Shown here: positions 53,217 to 62,018 of the stretch, piece after piece | Position numbering within the stretch: position 1 is the stretch's first letter | Layout: each line of letters begins with the position of its first letter | Origin: DASPSR01 sp035516175 | GTDB lineage: Bacteria > Nitrospirota > UBA9217 | Assembly: GCA_035516175.1 (NCBI GenBank) | Contig: DATJAO010000038.1 | Location: forward strand, 1 to 64,000 | Length of the DNA stretch: 64,000 bases | Direction: 5' to 3' | Made by a program: the position numbers and the translations under genes | The notes under the pieces: generated by a model | Seen by the model: only the letters and a program-made list of their open reading frames with translations | What the model was told of the DNA's origin: nothing | Database searches by the model: none

Positions 53217-54035
53217 ATGATACTTACCGACGATGAATTCAGGTTATTTTCGCACCTAATTTACAACGAGAGCGGGATAACCATCAAAGACACCAAAAGG
53301 GAATTTCTCCAGGCACGGCTCCAGAAGAGGCTGCTGGTCAACAGGCTGAACAGTTACTACCGCTACTATAAGTTCGTTACAGATAAAACGCGAGGTCAGC
53401 GTGAGCTTCTCGACCTTGTAGACAGCCTTACAATCAACGAAACATCGTTCTTTAGGAACAAACCCCAGTTCGACCTCTTCACCAGTATTGTCATCCCTGA
53501 ATTAAAACAAAAAAGAGCACAGCAGAAAAAGATCCGGTGCTGGAGCGCAGGCTGTTCCAAAGGACAGGAAGCATATTCTATCGCCATGAGCGTTCTTGAT
53601 ACGCTGGAATCTCCAGAAACCTGGGACATCATGATCCTCGCCTCGGACATCAGCCTGCGAGTACTCGACAGCGCTCAGAAAGGGGTGTACAGCGAAAGTG
53701 AGATCGAAACTGTCCATCCAGAATATCAGAAGGAATTCTTCGATAAGGTAAACAGTCATTATCAAGTAAAGCCGAACGTCAAAAAGTTAGTGGTCTTCGA
53801 TTTCCATAATCTGAAACATGAGAACGGGGTGACCGGCCTCGACGTGATATTCTGCCGGAATGTCATGATCTATTTCGACCGCGATGAACAGAAGAGACTT
53901 GTGGAAAAATTACATAACAGCTTATCTGACGGCGGATACCTTTTTTTGGGGCCCGCCGAGGGTCTCCAAGGACTTTCAGACAAGTTTAAATTTATCTACC
54001 ATAACAAAGGAGCCGTATATAAAAAAGTGCCATAA
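53217..54035 (+). CDS. cheR: Chemotaxis protein methyltransferase CheR
   Basis: CheR methylates receptor glutamates using SAM. The 272-residue protein has an N-terminal helical domain with MILTDDEFRLFSHLIYNESG, SLTINETSFFRN (about residues 77-88), the SAM-binding site RCWSAGCSKGQEAYSIAM (about 108-125), and FCRNVMIYFD (about 218). Length is normal. ATG 53217 is taken from homology because no strong Shine-Dalgarno is seen. No methyl-accepting receptor is encoded in the window. Confidence 0.93.
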   Translation: MILTDDEFRLFSHLIYNESGITIKDTKREFLQARLQKRLLVNRLNSYYRYYKFVTDKTRGQRELLDLVDSLTINETSFFRNKPQFDLFTSIVIPELKQKRAQQKKIRCWSAGCSKGQEAYSIAMSVLDTLESPETWDIMILASDISLRVLDSAQKGVYSESEIETVHPEYQKEFFDKVNSHYQVKPNVKKLVVFDFHNLKHENGVTGLDVIFCRNVMIYFDRDEQKRLVEKLHNSLSDGGYLFLGPAEGLQGLSDKFKFIYHNKGAVYKKVP

Positions 54036-54102
54036 AACGCTGGGAACGCAATGACGGTATCCGGTGTGCAGGGGTTGTTTTGCGGCAGAGAAGAAAGGGG
54101 CA

Positions 54103-56076
54103 ATGAGCGAATATACATTTACAGATCGAGAGCTGAATGACCTCAAGGAAATATTTTTTACAGAGGCCTATGAGATCCTACAGTCCCTGAACCAGGAGAT
54201 CCTTAATCTTGAATCGGGACATGACAGAGAAGCTTCGATGAAAACCATTCAACGCTATCTCCATACACTCAAAGGAAATTCACGTGCCCTCGGATTTACT
54301 TCATTAAACACTCTGGCCCATAAGTCCGAAGACCTGCTCAAATCGATCCAGGATACTACGATAGATATTGACAGGAGCCTCATCGATCTTCTGTTCTCAA
54401 TAAGCGATACCTTGCAGTTCACTGTCGACAGCTGCCGATCAAACAAAAACGCACCGCCTGACGAGCGGCTTATGGAGCGCATTGAAAGTTACCTGAGCGC
54501 ATGGGGGAGTGGCGGAAGCGCAGGGAAAGATGCAAAATCCAAATCCGAAAATAGACCGGGTGCATTGGTCTACGATATCGTCATAGGGTTCGACGGTGCC
54601 TGTGATAATAAAGCATTCGGGCTTCAGGTAATCAAGGAAAGGCTCTCTACGATGGGGGAAGTTCTCCGTGTCGAATCAAACGGAGATTCCGAACGGGTCG
54701 ATTCTGCTAATCAGATCTTTATCAGCTTCGGTTCTTCGGAGCCAGCCGAGCTGATACGAGATTTGATCGCCGTTACAGGCGTTGTGAAGGAGATATCGAT
54801 CAACAAGCACGAAACCGGCTCAACCACTGAAACACAGGCGCCAGGCAGAGATACGACAGTTAAACAGGAAGCTTTACCGACACTCCGCGTTGACGCACTG
54901 CGGGTCGACAAGATTCTCAATCTCGTTGGCGAAATGGTGATCGGGCGCTCGATGATCGGACAGATCCTTTCAGAAATCGGTGAGCGTTATCAAAAGGATG
55001 ATCTCGTCAAGAAACTGAGCGACGCAAACGCCTTCATGGAGAAGACACTTTCGCAGCTGCAAAAAAATGTCATGAAGATACGGATGCTGCCGATCTCCCA
55101 TGTCTTCAGAAAATTTCCCCGTGTGGTCCGCGACCTCTCAGTTGAAAAAGGAAAACAAGTGGAACTCGTTATGCTGGGGGAAAAGACCGAGCTTGATAAG
55201 GGCATCATCGACGTGATCGGTGAACCGCTCATTCACCTTGTACGAAACGCCGTTGACCACGGGATTGAACCGCCTGACGAACGGGAACGGGCCGGGAAGC
55301 CGAGGACCGGGACAGTCAGTCTGCACGCCTATCATGAGGGGAACCAGATCATGATCGACGTTAAGGACGATGGTGCCGGATTGGAACCTCAGCGGCTCAA
55401 AAAAAAGGCAATCGAAAGAGGGATCAAAAGCCGCGAAGAGATAGATCGCCTTTCTGATGAGGAGGCATTTGACCTCATATTTCTGTCCGGATTCAGCACC
55501 GCCGATGTGGTGACGGACATATCGGGCCGGGGATTCGGGATGGACATAGTTCGAACGACGGTGGAATCGCTCAAAGGGAGGATCCAAGTTCGCTCTAAAC
55601 CGGGAGAGGGGACCACGTTCACGCTCAGGTTGCCGCTTACCCTTGCTATCATGCGTGCCATGTTGTTCTGGGTAGGGAAGAGACTCCTGGCTATTCCTAT
55701 GTCATTGATCGAGAGAATAACCCGTGTCAAGGACAGTGATATCCAGACAGTGGCAGGAAAATATGTTCTTCGGTTCCGTGATAAGGTAATCAGCTTGATT
55801 TTCCTGAATGAATCACTGACAGCAGACGAATGTTCTGCCGGTCAGGACCAGAAAAAGTTCGTCATTGTTGTTGGGTCCTCGGACAAGCTGTATGGATTTG
55901 TCGTTGACAGGCTGGTAGGCCAGCAAGAACTTGTGATCAAGGCCCTTGATGACTATTGGGGCACGATCAACTGCGCGTCCGGCGCCTCCATACTGGGCAG
56001 CGGACAAGTAGTACTGATCCTGGACGCGCCTGCCCTCATCATGAGAGAAACACGGCAGGAGTTTATCGGGACGTAA
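54103..56076 (+). CDS. cheA: Chemotaxis histidine kinase CheA
   Basis: A 657-residue hybrid-domain kinase. The Hpt domain (about residues 1-125) carries the phospho-His in YLHTLKGNSRALGF (about H54). A P2-like domain (about 150-240), the dimerisation helices (about 265-340) and the ATPase domain follow, with the N-box HLVRNAVDHGIE, G1 DDGAGL and G2 GRGFGMDIVR. The CheW-like domain completes it (about 520-655). ATG 54103 follows AAAGGGG; the upstream in-frame ATG at 54064 adds an unlikely Cys-rich stretch. It is the central kinase of the operon. Confidence 0.95.
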   Translation: MSEYTFTDRELNDLKEIFFTEAYEILQSLNQEILNLESGHDREASMKTIQRYLHTLKGNSRALGFTSLNTLAHKSEDLLKSIQDTTIDIDRSLIDLLFSISDTLQFTVDSCRSNKNAPPDERLMERIESYLSAWGSGGSAGKDAKSKSENRPGALVYDIVIGFDGACDNKAFGLQVIKERLSTMGEVLRVESNGDSERVDSANQIFISFGSSEPAELIRDLIAVTGVVKEISINKHETGSTTETQAPGRDTTVKQEALPTLRVDALRVDKILNLVGEMVIGRSMIGQILSEIGERYQKDDLVKKLSDANAFMEKTLSQLQKNVMKIRMLPISHVFRKFPRVVRDLSVEKGKQVELVMLGEKTELDKGIIDVIGEPLIHLVRNAVDHGIEPPDERERAGKPRTGTVSLHAYHEGNQIMIDVKDDGAGLEPQRLKKKAIERGIKSREEIDRLSDEEAFDLIFLSGFSTADVVTDISGRGFGMDIVRTTVESLKGRIQVRSKPGEGTTFTLRLPLTLAIMRAMLFWVGKRLLAIPMSLIERITRVKDSDIQTVAGKYVLRFRDKVISLIFLNESLTADECSAGQDQKKFVIVVGSSDKLYGFVVDRLVGQQELVIKALDDYWGTINCASGASILGSGQVVLILDAPALIMRETRQEFIGT

Positions 56077-56151
56077 GACAGCCCAGGGCGCGAATGCGGA
56101 TTCGGCTTATAGTGCGAGGCGCACCATGCAGTAGTGCAAAAGTGAACACAT

Positions 56152-57222
56152 ATGAAAAAAATCCGGGTAATGGTTGTCGATGATTCTGCGCTCATGCGCA
56201 AACTCATCAGTGAAATACTAATGAAGGATCCTGAGCTCGAAGTGGTGAATACCGCCATGGATGGCATGTTTGCCCTTAAAAAAATACCGCTGTCAAGACC
56301 AGATGTCATAACGCTCGATCTGGACATGCCGCGGATGGACGGCCTCACTGCGCTACGTTATATCGTGAACGATTATCAGATTCCTGTTGTCCTTGTCAGC
56401 TCACTCGCAACCGATGGCGGAAATCTCACATTCGAAGGTCTTGCGCTTGGTGCTGTAGACTTCGTCACAAAACCGAAGGACGCAATTTCGGTCCATATTC
56501 ACGAGGTCGCGCGTGAGCTGGTTCTGAAAGTAAAACTTGCCAGCCGAACGACAGTAAAGAAACGATCGCGTTTAGAGGCAGCGGAACCTGTGCAGCAGCA
56601 GATATGCCAGAGCAAAAAAACATCGCTGAGGGGACCGCTGAAAAAAATAATAGCCATCGGTATTTCTACCGGGGGGCCAAATGCGATAAGCTATTTACTT
56701 CCTCAGCTACCGGAGGACATTGCCGCCGCCATCCTTATTGTTCAGCATATGCCCGAAGGATTCACCGAAATGTTCGCCACCCGGCTGGATCAGGTCTGCA
56801 AGATCCGGGTAAAAGAAGCGAAGGAAGGAGACCCGTTGGTATCAGGGACTGCTTTCATCGCTCCGGGCAATAAACACCTTAAGGTTGCCAAGATCGGCAT
56901 GACTGGCGTCGCCGTAATTTCTGCAGGTCCTCCGATGAACGGGCATCGCCCGTCAGTCGACGTCCTCTTTGACTCGGTCTCACAGGAATATGGCTCCGCT
57001 ACCATCGGGCTCCTCATGACGGGCATGGGTGAAGACGGTGCGCGCGGACTCGGCTCGATTAAGGCCTCGGGAGGTTATACGATGGCACAGGATGAAGCCA
57101 GTTGCGTCGTCTTTGGAATGCCGAAGGCAGCTCTAGATAGGGGACACGTGCATGAAGTCGTTTCTCTCGATGCCATACCAAAAAGGCTGACAGCTCTTCT
57201 TAAAGAGGTGAACCTAATATGA
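56152..57222 (+). CDS. cheB: Protein-glutamate methylesterase CheB
   Basis: A 356-residue CheB: a receiver domain (about 1-120) with VMVVDDSALMRKLI and the phospho-Asp in TLDLDMPRMDG, a linker, and the methylesterase domain (about 160-350). The catalytic triad is visible as Ser in IGISTGGP (about 172), His in VQHMPEGFT (about 198) and Asp in GMGEDGARG (about 293). The stop overlaps the next start (ATGA, 57219-57222). Confidence 0.95.
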   Translation: MKKIRVMVVDDSALMRKLISEILMKDPELEVVNTAMDGMFALKKIPLSRPDVITLDLDMPRMDGLTALRYIVNDYQIPVVLVSSLATDGGNLTFEGLALGAVDFVTKPKDAISVHIHEVARELVLKVKLASRTTVKKRSRLEAAEPVQQQICQSKKTSLRGPLKKIIAIGISTGGPNAISYLLPQLPEDIAAAILIVQHMPEGFTEMFATRLDQVCKIRVKEAKEGDPLVSGTAFIAPGNKHLKVAKIGMTGVAVISAGPPMNGHRPSVDVLFDSVSQEYGSATIGLLMTGMGEDGARGLGSIKASGGYTMAQDEASCVVFGMPKAALDRGHVHEVVSLDAIPKRLTALLKEVNLI

Positions 57223-57602
57223 AGACCGGCCAGAACATACCCTTTAAATTTCTTGTAGCGGACGACTCCGAATTTGCAAGAAAATCGCTCATCATGGCGC
57301 TCTCCAGAATCGGGGGCAACCTTGCAGGTGAGGCCTTTTCCGGTCAAGATGCGGTGCAGAAATATCGGTGCTTGAAACCCGATATTGTGTTCATGGACAT
57401 CACCATGCCGGGAATGGAAGGCATTGATGCCTTGGAGAGGATCCTCCAGGACGACAGCTCTGCAAAGGTCGTCATCGTTTCGTCGCTCAGTCACCGGGAG
57501 ATTGTGAAGAACGCATTGAAGAAGGGCGCCAAGCATTACATTACCAAACCGATACAGATCGCGCCTCTGGCCGATATTATACAGTTCGTGCTTTCTCGAT
57601 AA
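57219..57602 (+). CDS. cheY: CheY-like response regulator
   Basis: A 127-residue single receiver domain: acidic pair in LVADDSEFARKSL, phospho-Asp in VFMDITMPGMEG (about residue 60), Ser switch in VIVSSLSHRE, and Lys in YITKPIQIAP. It is translationally coupled to cheB and followed by a CheX-like phosphatase, so it is the natural CheY of this operon. Whether its output is a flagellum, pilus or other target cannot be told. Confidence 0.9.
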   Translation: MKTGQNIPFKFLVADDSEFARKSLIMALSRIGGNLAGEAFSGQDAVQKYRCLKPDIVFMDITMPGMEGIDALERILQDDSSAKVVIVSSLSHREIVKNALKKGAKHYITKPIQIAPLADIIQFVLSR

Positions 57603-57622
57603 TAACGATACGGTACTTACTC

Positions 57623-58093
57623 ATGCGCCTTGATCATATAAACCCAATCGTCGATTCCGCAATAACGGTTCTTGCCGAGTTTACCGGATCCCCGGTGAAT
57701 CGAGGGGACATGAAGCTGCGACGTCGACCGTCGACGAGCAGGGATGTCGCCACGATCATCCGTCTTAAGGGGAACGTAGACGGCCGCATCATCATCGAGA
57801 TGGACGGCAGCACGGCGCTTGCCATGGCCGGGCTTATGAACAATGACCTGTTCAGGGAACTCGACCGCCTCGCACTGGACACTCTGATGGAGCTCGCAAA
57901 CATCATCGTTGCGAGGGCTGTCTCAAGCCTGAATGAACTTGAATTTGCGCTCCGTCTGGCCCCGCCGCTCATATTTACCGGGACCAACGTTTCATGTTTC
58001 AGCAGCCTGGACACCGAGACGCTCGTTGTGCCACTTCACACAAATGTCGGTGATATGAACTTGTCCCTTGCATTGAGAATGAAGACTTTGTAA
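57623..58093 (+). CDS. cheX: CheX-like chemotaxis phosphatase
   Basis: A 156-residue CheX/CheC-family protein. The active-site helix is visible as LMELANIIVARAVSSLNE (about residues 90-107), with the ExxN pair (Glu and Asn of ELAN) that dephosphorylates CheY-P. The MRLDHINPIVDSAITVLAEF start and the beta-sheet dimer region fit CheX. It lies 20 bp after the cheY-like gene, which is its likely substrate. Confidence 0.85.
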   Translation: MRLDHINPIVDSAITVLAEFTGSPVNRGDMKLRRRPSTSRDVATIIRLKGNVDGRIIIEMDGSTALAMAGLMNNDLFRELDRLALDTLMELANIIVARAVSSLNELEFALRLAPPLIFTGTNVSCFSSLDTETLVVPLHTNVGDMNLSLALRMKTL

Positions 58094-58149
58094 CAGCATT
58101 TCGAATGATTGATTTGACAGCCAAGCTATTTTGTAGCTGAATTTAACTT

Positions 58150-58680
58150 ATGAATTGCGAATCCACAGAATTTAATCTTCAGGATGTCCTGCTTCTTATC
58201 GGTCTTAAGGAATGCACCGGTGAACTGACGCTGGAGTCAGGTAATAACATCGGACATATGCTATTTTACCGGGGGAAAATTCTCCGATCACTGTCACCGT
58301 ATTCACGTGCTATCGGCGATCTGCTTGTTGAGGAGGGCCTCATTACCGAGACGGAGCTCATAGAAATACTGAAACTGCAGAAGAAGAATTCCATATCACC
58401 AATCGGTTCGCTTCTCCTCAATACCGGCAAGGTCAGCTTCGAGGTTCTTGAGGCAAGGGTTCACGAACAGATCAGACAGTCGGTGAAGGAGTTTAAAAAG
58501 TGGGAGAACATCAGCCTCAGCTTCCGCGAAAAAGACATCAAGCCGGCAGATGGGATCCACCTTATGATCCATGAATTCTTGACAGCAGAAACCCTTCAGA
58601 ACGCGTTTTATTTTCTCTCGGTAGGATGCACTCAGCAGGATCGGTCTGCTGCCTCGGCTCCGTCGACAAGCAAGTCCTGA
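58150..58680 (+). CDS. PATAN (DUF4388) domain protein
   Basis: A 176-residue cytoplasmic protein. The N-terminal part (about residues 5-110) matches the PATAN/DUF4388 pattern (NLQDVLLLIGLKECTGELTL, GKILRS, AIGDLLVEEGLIT). It continues with helical segments common to such proteins (SPIGSLLLNTGKVSFEVLEA). PATAN domains in PatA/PixG-type regulators bind or link response regulators. The gene closes the chemosensory operon and ends 8 bp before the convergent DUF4416 gene. Confidence 0.8.
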   Translation: MNCESTEFNLQDVLLLIGLKECTGELTLESGNNIGHMLFYRGKILRSLSPYSRAIGDLLVEEGLITETELIEILKLQKKNSISPIGSLLLNTGKVSFEVLEARVHEQIRQSVKEFKKWENISLSFREKDIKPADGIHLMIHEFLTAETLQNAFYFLSVGCTQQDRSAASAPSTSKS

Positions 58681-58688
58681 CGTATTAT

Positions 58689-59240
58689 CTATCGACCCTT
58701 GCAGCAGAGAGTTGCCCGCAGCATCTCTCGCGCTTTGTTGAAAAGATCCAGGGATTCCTTTTTCCGGAAATCCGGATAAGTGTGTTCGAACGACAAGAAC
58801 GATTTTTCTCTGGTCGAATAATGAAGTGTTACTTCGGCATAAATACCCTGGCCCTGGTAAACGCGATGAGAAAAATCCTTGGTCGATGCGAGGACGACCT
58901 TCGCCTCGGTGACATATCCGGGATCAAGGTTGATCCTGCGGCGCACAGCCTTGCCGCTTGTGAGCGAGAACCGCGCTTCAATGCTATTCGTAAGATGTTT
59001 CACGCTTGGGAGCATGCCGGGATCGATCAATCGCTTGAAGAAAATGAACTTACGGAGGATGCCGGAACCCATCTCTTCGCGATAATAATCTGTGAAATCC
59101 CACCGTACAATTTCACTCTGATAATCGATTGGGCCGTGTTCTGCGCAGAGAAGTTGGGTGCAGGTATCGAAAAGTCCGACGTCGGGTGAAAGCATGCCTA
59201 CGAACAGCTTGACGGGTATAGGGCTTTTTGGGTTTCCCAT
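58689..59240 (-). CDS. DUF4416 family protein
   Basis: A 183-residue protein of uncharacterised family DUF4416. Its start MGNPKSPIPVKLFVGMLSPD and the blocks WDFTDYYREEMG, VRRRINLDPGYV, VLASTKDFSHRVYQG and TYPDFRKKE are the family hallmarks. It is read on the - strand, convergent with the PATAN gene. A 187-codon + strand frame (58626-59189) opposite it has no family resemblance and is rejected. A perfect TATAAT lies about 60 bp upstream. A 6-bp hairpin (59241-59259) directly abuts the start codon. Function unknown. Confidence 0.9.
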   Translation of the reverse strand: MGNPKSPIPVKLFVGMLSPDVGLFDTCTQLLCAEHGPIDYQSEIVRWDFTDYYREEMGSGILRKFIFFKRLIDPGMLPSVKHLTNSIEARFSLTSGKAVRRRINLDPGYVTEAKVVLASTKDFSHRVYQGQGIYAEVTLHYSTREKSFLSFEHTYPDFRKKESLDLFNKAREMLRATLCCKGR

Positions 59241-59299
59241 ATCTCGATAGGAGCGAGATACTACTCTGTAAGATGATTGAAGCTCCCTTAATTTTTAAA

Positions 59300-59305
59300 A
59301 TTATA
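59300..59305 (-). promoter_or_regulatory. -10 element of the DUF4416 gene
   Basis: A perfect TATAAT on the - strand. No matching -35 is evident at 16-18 bp, so the promoter is partial evidence only. It leaves a leader of about 52 nt that includes the hairpin at 59241-59259. Confidence 0.5.
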
Positions 59306-59377
59306 TCATAAAAACTGTGATGTTCGACACCACTACCGCATCCGCGGCCGTATCACGGGATAGCCTCCAATTATGAC

Positions 59378-59406
59378 TTGACAAGGTCGTATGGTTTGCT
59401 TATAGT
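59378..59406 (+). promoter_or_regulatory. Strong sigma-70 promoter of the Rrf2-family gene
   Basis: A perfect TTGACA (59378-59383), a 17-bp spacer, and TATAGT (59401-59406). The -10 ends 7 bp before the ATG at 59414, so the mRNA would start at or within a base or two of the start codon. Confidence 0.82.
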
Positions 59407-59413
59407 TGTATAT

Positions 59414-59821
59414 ATGCAAATTACACGTGAAGGGGATTACGGGATACGGAGTGTTCTGTATCTTGCCCGCCAGCCGTTCAAAAAAATCAGCTACGTAAAC
59501 GAAATTTCTGAAGATTATAAGATCCCGCGCAGTTTTCTTGCCAAGATACTCCAAAAACTTGTCAAGGCAAAGATTGTACGGTCTTATAGGGGTGTGAAAG
59601 GCGGTTTTTCGCTCGCTAGGCAGGCCCGAGACATTTCCATGCTCGATGTCGTCGAGGCAATTGAGGGGAAACTTCAGCTAAACATCTGCATCGCCGACAA
59701 AAAGAAATGTTTATTTTCTAAACACTGCCCCAGCCACTCTGTATGGATAATGGCCCAGTCAAAAGTTATAGAAGTTCTGAAAAAAGCGAATTTCGAAGAT
59801 CTTGCCAGGCAAAAGGTTTAA
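59414..59821 (+). CDS. Rrf2/IscR-like transcriptional regulator
   Basis: A 135-residue Rrf2-family winged-helix regulator. It begins MQITREGDYGIRSVLYLARQ, with the recognition region IPRSFLAKILQKLVKAKIVR and wing GVKGGFSLAR. Three Cys in CIADKKKCLFSKHC (about residues 91-104, spacing x6 and x5) could hold an iron-sulfur cluster, as in IscR, NsrR or RsrR. The open frame upstream to 59378 crosses the promoter, so ATG 59414 is the start. No isc or suf genes are nearby; the target is unknown. Confidence 0.88.
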   Translation: MQITREGDYGIRSVLYLARQPFKKISYVNEISEDYKIPRSFLAKILQKLVKAKIVRSYRGVKGGFSLARQARDISMLDVVEAIEGKLQLNICIADKKKCLFSKHCPSHSVWIMAQSKVIEVLKKANFEDLARQKV

Positions 59822-60368
59822 TAATCAGTATTTTAAATTTAACACATGGGGGACAACCGCATGGCTCCGGGGAATACCCATACAAGGACGCACTAAAAGG
59901 GTTCGCGATTTTCTCTTTTTCGGGGAGCTGAATATCGGCATTCAGATATCAATCCAGCTTGTTCATCCGCAGCCAAACTTCACGTCATGACATACCTACG
60001 GGAGCCAGAGGCCACTCCACTTGAACTGCAGCTTTGCCTGACTAACAAACATGCTATAGAACTCTTTTCCCCTGCGAGAATGTCTGCTCCGTAACATGGT
60101 TCTTCCCGCTTGCGTCCTCTACCGCCTGACCATTGCTTAAGAGAATTCCAGTCTCTCTAATCGTCCCGCTGATCCGTTCGGGAGTAAATCCTTTTTTCCT
60201 ATATAGGTGATTGCTCTCTTTTCTTCTTTATGCTACCATAAGCCTGTCGCTCCGGGCGGCACGGTCTGTAGGTGCCAGGCCAACCCTGATGCGCAAACAC
60301 TGATATCGCTTCGTAATAATATTTCTTAAAATGAGCATTCCGACGACGTATTCTCCGATTAGGAAGTT
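59822..60368. other. 547-bp gap without a supported gene
   Basis: This is more irregular in composition than its surroundings. Small open frames exist (for example about 35 codons from 59987 to 60094), but none has a family resemblance or a good Shine-Dalgarno. I see no tRNA, terminator or insertion-sequence ends. It may be decayed sequence or may hold an RNA that I cannot recognise. Confidence 0.5.
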
Positions 60369-61031
60369 ATGGAATATAGAGTAATTGCTTTGATGGTGCT
60401 GATTGTAACCGTGTCATGTTCTTCCGTCTGCCATGCCTGGAACGATAGGTGTTATCAGTATGCGGAACAAAAAAAATATGATGACGCTATCAAGGAATGT
60501 ACGAAGCAGATTAATGCGAATGCGGGTGTAATAAGCAATGTCGAGTACTCTTACATGAACCGTGGGATTGCGTATGAGGCTAAGGGCCTACTCGACCAGG
60601 CCATCGCCGATTACAGTAAGGCCATTGAAATAAAGCCTCGATATGACGGGGCTTACGTTAACCGTGGGAATGCCTATAAGGCTAAGGGCCTGCTTGTCCG
60701 GGCCATCGCGGATTACAACAAGGCTATTGAATTAAATATAAAAAATGACAAGGCGTACTATAACCGTGGGAGTGCTTATAAGGCTAAGGGTCTGTTTGAA
60801 CAGGCCATAGATGATTTCAACAAAACGATAGAGCTAAATCCAAATAAAAATTTTACATACTATAATATTGCTTGTCTGTACTCACTTAGAAAAAAAGCGG
60901 AAGAATCCTGTTTATGGCTGCAAAAAGCCATCCATGCCGGATTTAACGATTGGAAACTTATGAAGAATGACGCAGACCTTTCTAATATTCGTGATACTGC
61001 ATGCTATAGGGAAATTATTGACGGGAAATGA
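60369..61031 (+). CDS. Exported TPR protein
   Basis: A 220-residue protein with a signal peptide (cleavage near SVCHA, about residue 23) and three to four TPR units (about residues 27-180) in which MNRGIAYEAKGLLDQAIADY, VNRGNAYKAKGLLVRAIADY and YNRGSAYKAKGLFEQAIDDF are near copies, also alike at DNA level (about 102-bp unit). A final helical segment follows (about 180-220). TPRs mediate protein contacts; no partner is suggested by the neighbours. AGGAAG precedes the ATG. Confidence 0.82.
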   Translation: MEYRVIALMVLIVTVSCSSVCHAWNDRCYQYAEQKKYDDAIKECTKQINANAGVISNVEYSYMNRGIAYEAKGLLDQAIADYSKAIEIKPRYDGAYVNRGNAYKAKGLLVRAIADYNKAIELNIKNDKAYYNRGSAYKAKGLFEQAIDDFNKTIELNPNKNFTYYNIACLYSLRKKAEESCLWLQKAIHAGFNDWKLMKNDADLSNIRDTACYREIIDGK

Positions 61032-61176
61032 CTTTTACGCCCCATTTCTAAGAACGAGTACCGTGGGAAAGGATCTCAATGTGAAGAGCTGCGTCAAAAA
61101 GAAACGAATGAACGTGAATTCGTGAATGCTGGATAAAACACACACTAAACATACGGGAGAACAACAGGACCGAATC

Positions 61177-61995
61177 ATGCTGAGACTGGGTCATATCATA
61201 TATTCAAATTGCTTCCCTCCTCATGCCGGGATCGTCACAGGAGAGATTAAATTCCCATTCAAAATCGTGGAGGGCATTCCTACGGAATTAAACCGCCTTC
61301 TTTACGAGGGCAAGATTGACGTCTCACCGTCATCGTCAATAGAGTACGCTGTTAAAGCGGGGCGGTACATACTCCTGCCGAACCTGTCCATAACATCAAG
61401 AAAGTTGGTCATGAGCATTATTCTCCAGAGCCGCGTACCGATCGCGGAGCTCGACAAGAAGTCCGTGGCCCTGACCACGGCTTCAGCAACGTCAGTCGTG
61501 CTGCTCCGGATCCTGCTTGAGCTTCAACAAGATGTCCGTCCCCGCTTCACAACGTTTAAACAGGGCATGGAAGACCCGTTCAGAAAAGCGGATGCAGCGC
61601 TTTTCATAGGTGACCTTGCGATCAAGCTCAAGCCTTCCCCCTCTCATCCCTATCTGTACGATCTTGGAGCGCTCTGGCATGAATTCACCGGCCTGCCCTT
61701 CGTGTTCGCCCTCTGGCAGGTGAACTATAAAAAAGATATTGATAAGGACCTCGCCGTGCTTTATGATATACTTATGCAGTCAAAATCGTACGGTCTAGAG
61801 AACATCCCGGTGCTGGCCCGAACGCACGCGGAACAGTTCGGCATACGGCCGCAGGTCCTCATCGATTACTGGACATCGTTCAGCTACAACTTCGGCGAAG
61901 AGGAAAAAAAGGGACTCCTGACCTTCTATAGATACGCCGCCGAAATCGGAACAATCAAACCGGTGACGGACCTTAAGATCTGGAGCAACGGGTAG
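61177..61995 (+). CDS. mqnA: Menaquinone biosynthesis protein MqnA (chorismate dehydratase family)
   Basis: A 272-residue periplasmic-binding-like-fold enzyme of the MqnA/MqnD group, which starts the futalosine route to menaquinone. It begins MLRLGHIIYSNCFPPHAGI and shows GKIDVSPSSSIEYA (about residues 46-59), LTTASATSVVLLRILL (about 105), and the C-terminal ALWHEFTGLPFVFALWQV (about 166-183). The in-frame ATG at 61126 would add 17 unconserved residues. No other mqn genes are in the window. MqnD is a less likely alternative. Confidence 0.88.
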   Translation: MLRLGHIIYSNCFPPHAGIVTGEIKFPFKIVEGIPTELNRLLYEGKIDVSPSSSIEYAVKAGRYILLPNLSITSRKLVMSIILQSRVPIAELDKKSVALTTASATSVVLLRILLELQQDVRPRFTTFKQGMEDPFRKADAALFIGDLAIKLKPSPSHPYLYDLGALWHEFTGLPFVFALWQVNYKKDIDKDLAVLYDILMQSKSYGLENIPVLARTHAEQFGIRPQVLIDYWTSFSYNFGEEEKKGLLTFYRYAAEIGTIKPVTDLKIWSNG

Positions 61996-62018
61996 CATAC
62001 ACGGGGATTTCAGCGAAT

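Noticed and set aside
58626..59189. 187-codon + strand reading frame opposite the DUF4416 gene
   Set aside because: Its translation has no family resemblance, it overlaps the end of the PATAN gene, and the - strand frame is a clear DUF4416 protein.
59987..60094. 35-codon frame in the gap before the TPR gene
   Set aside because: No Shine-Dalgarno, no similarity and no conserved context; it is well within chance expectation.
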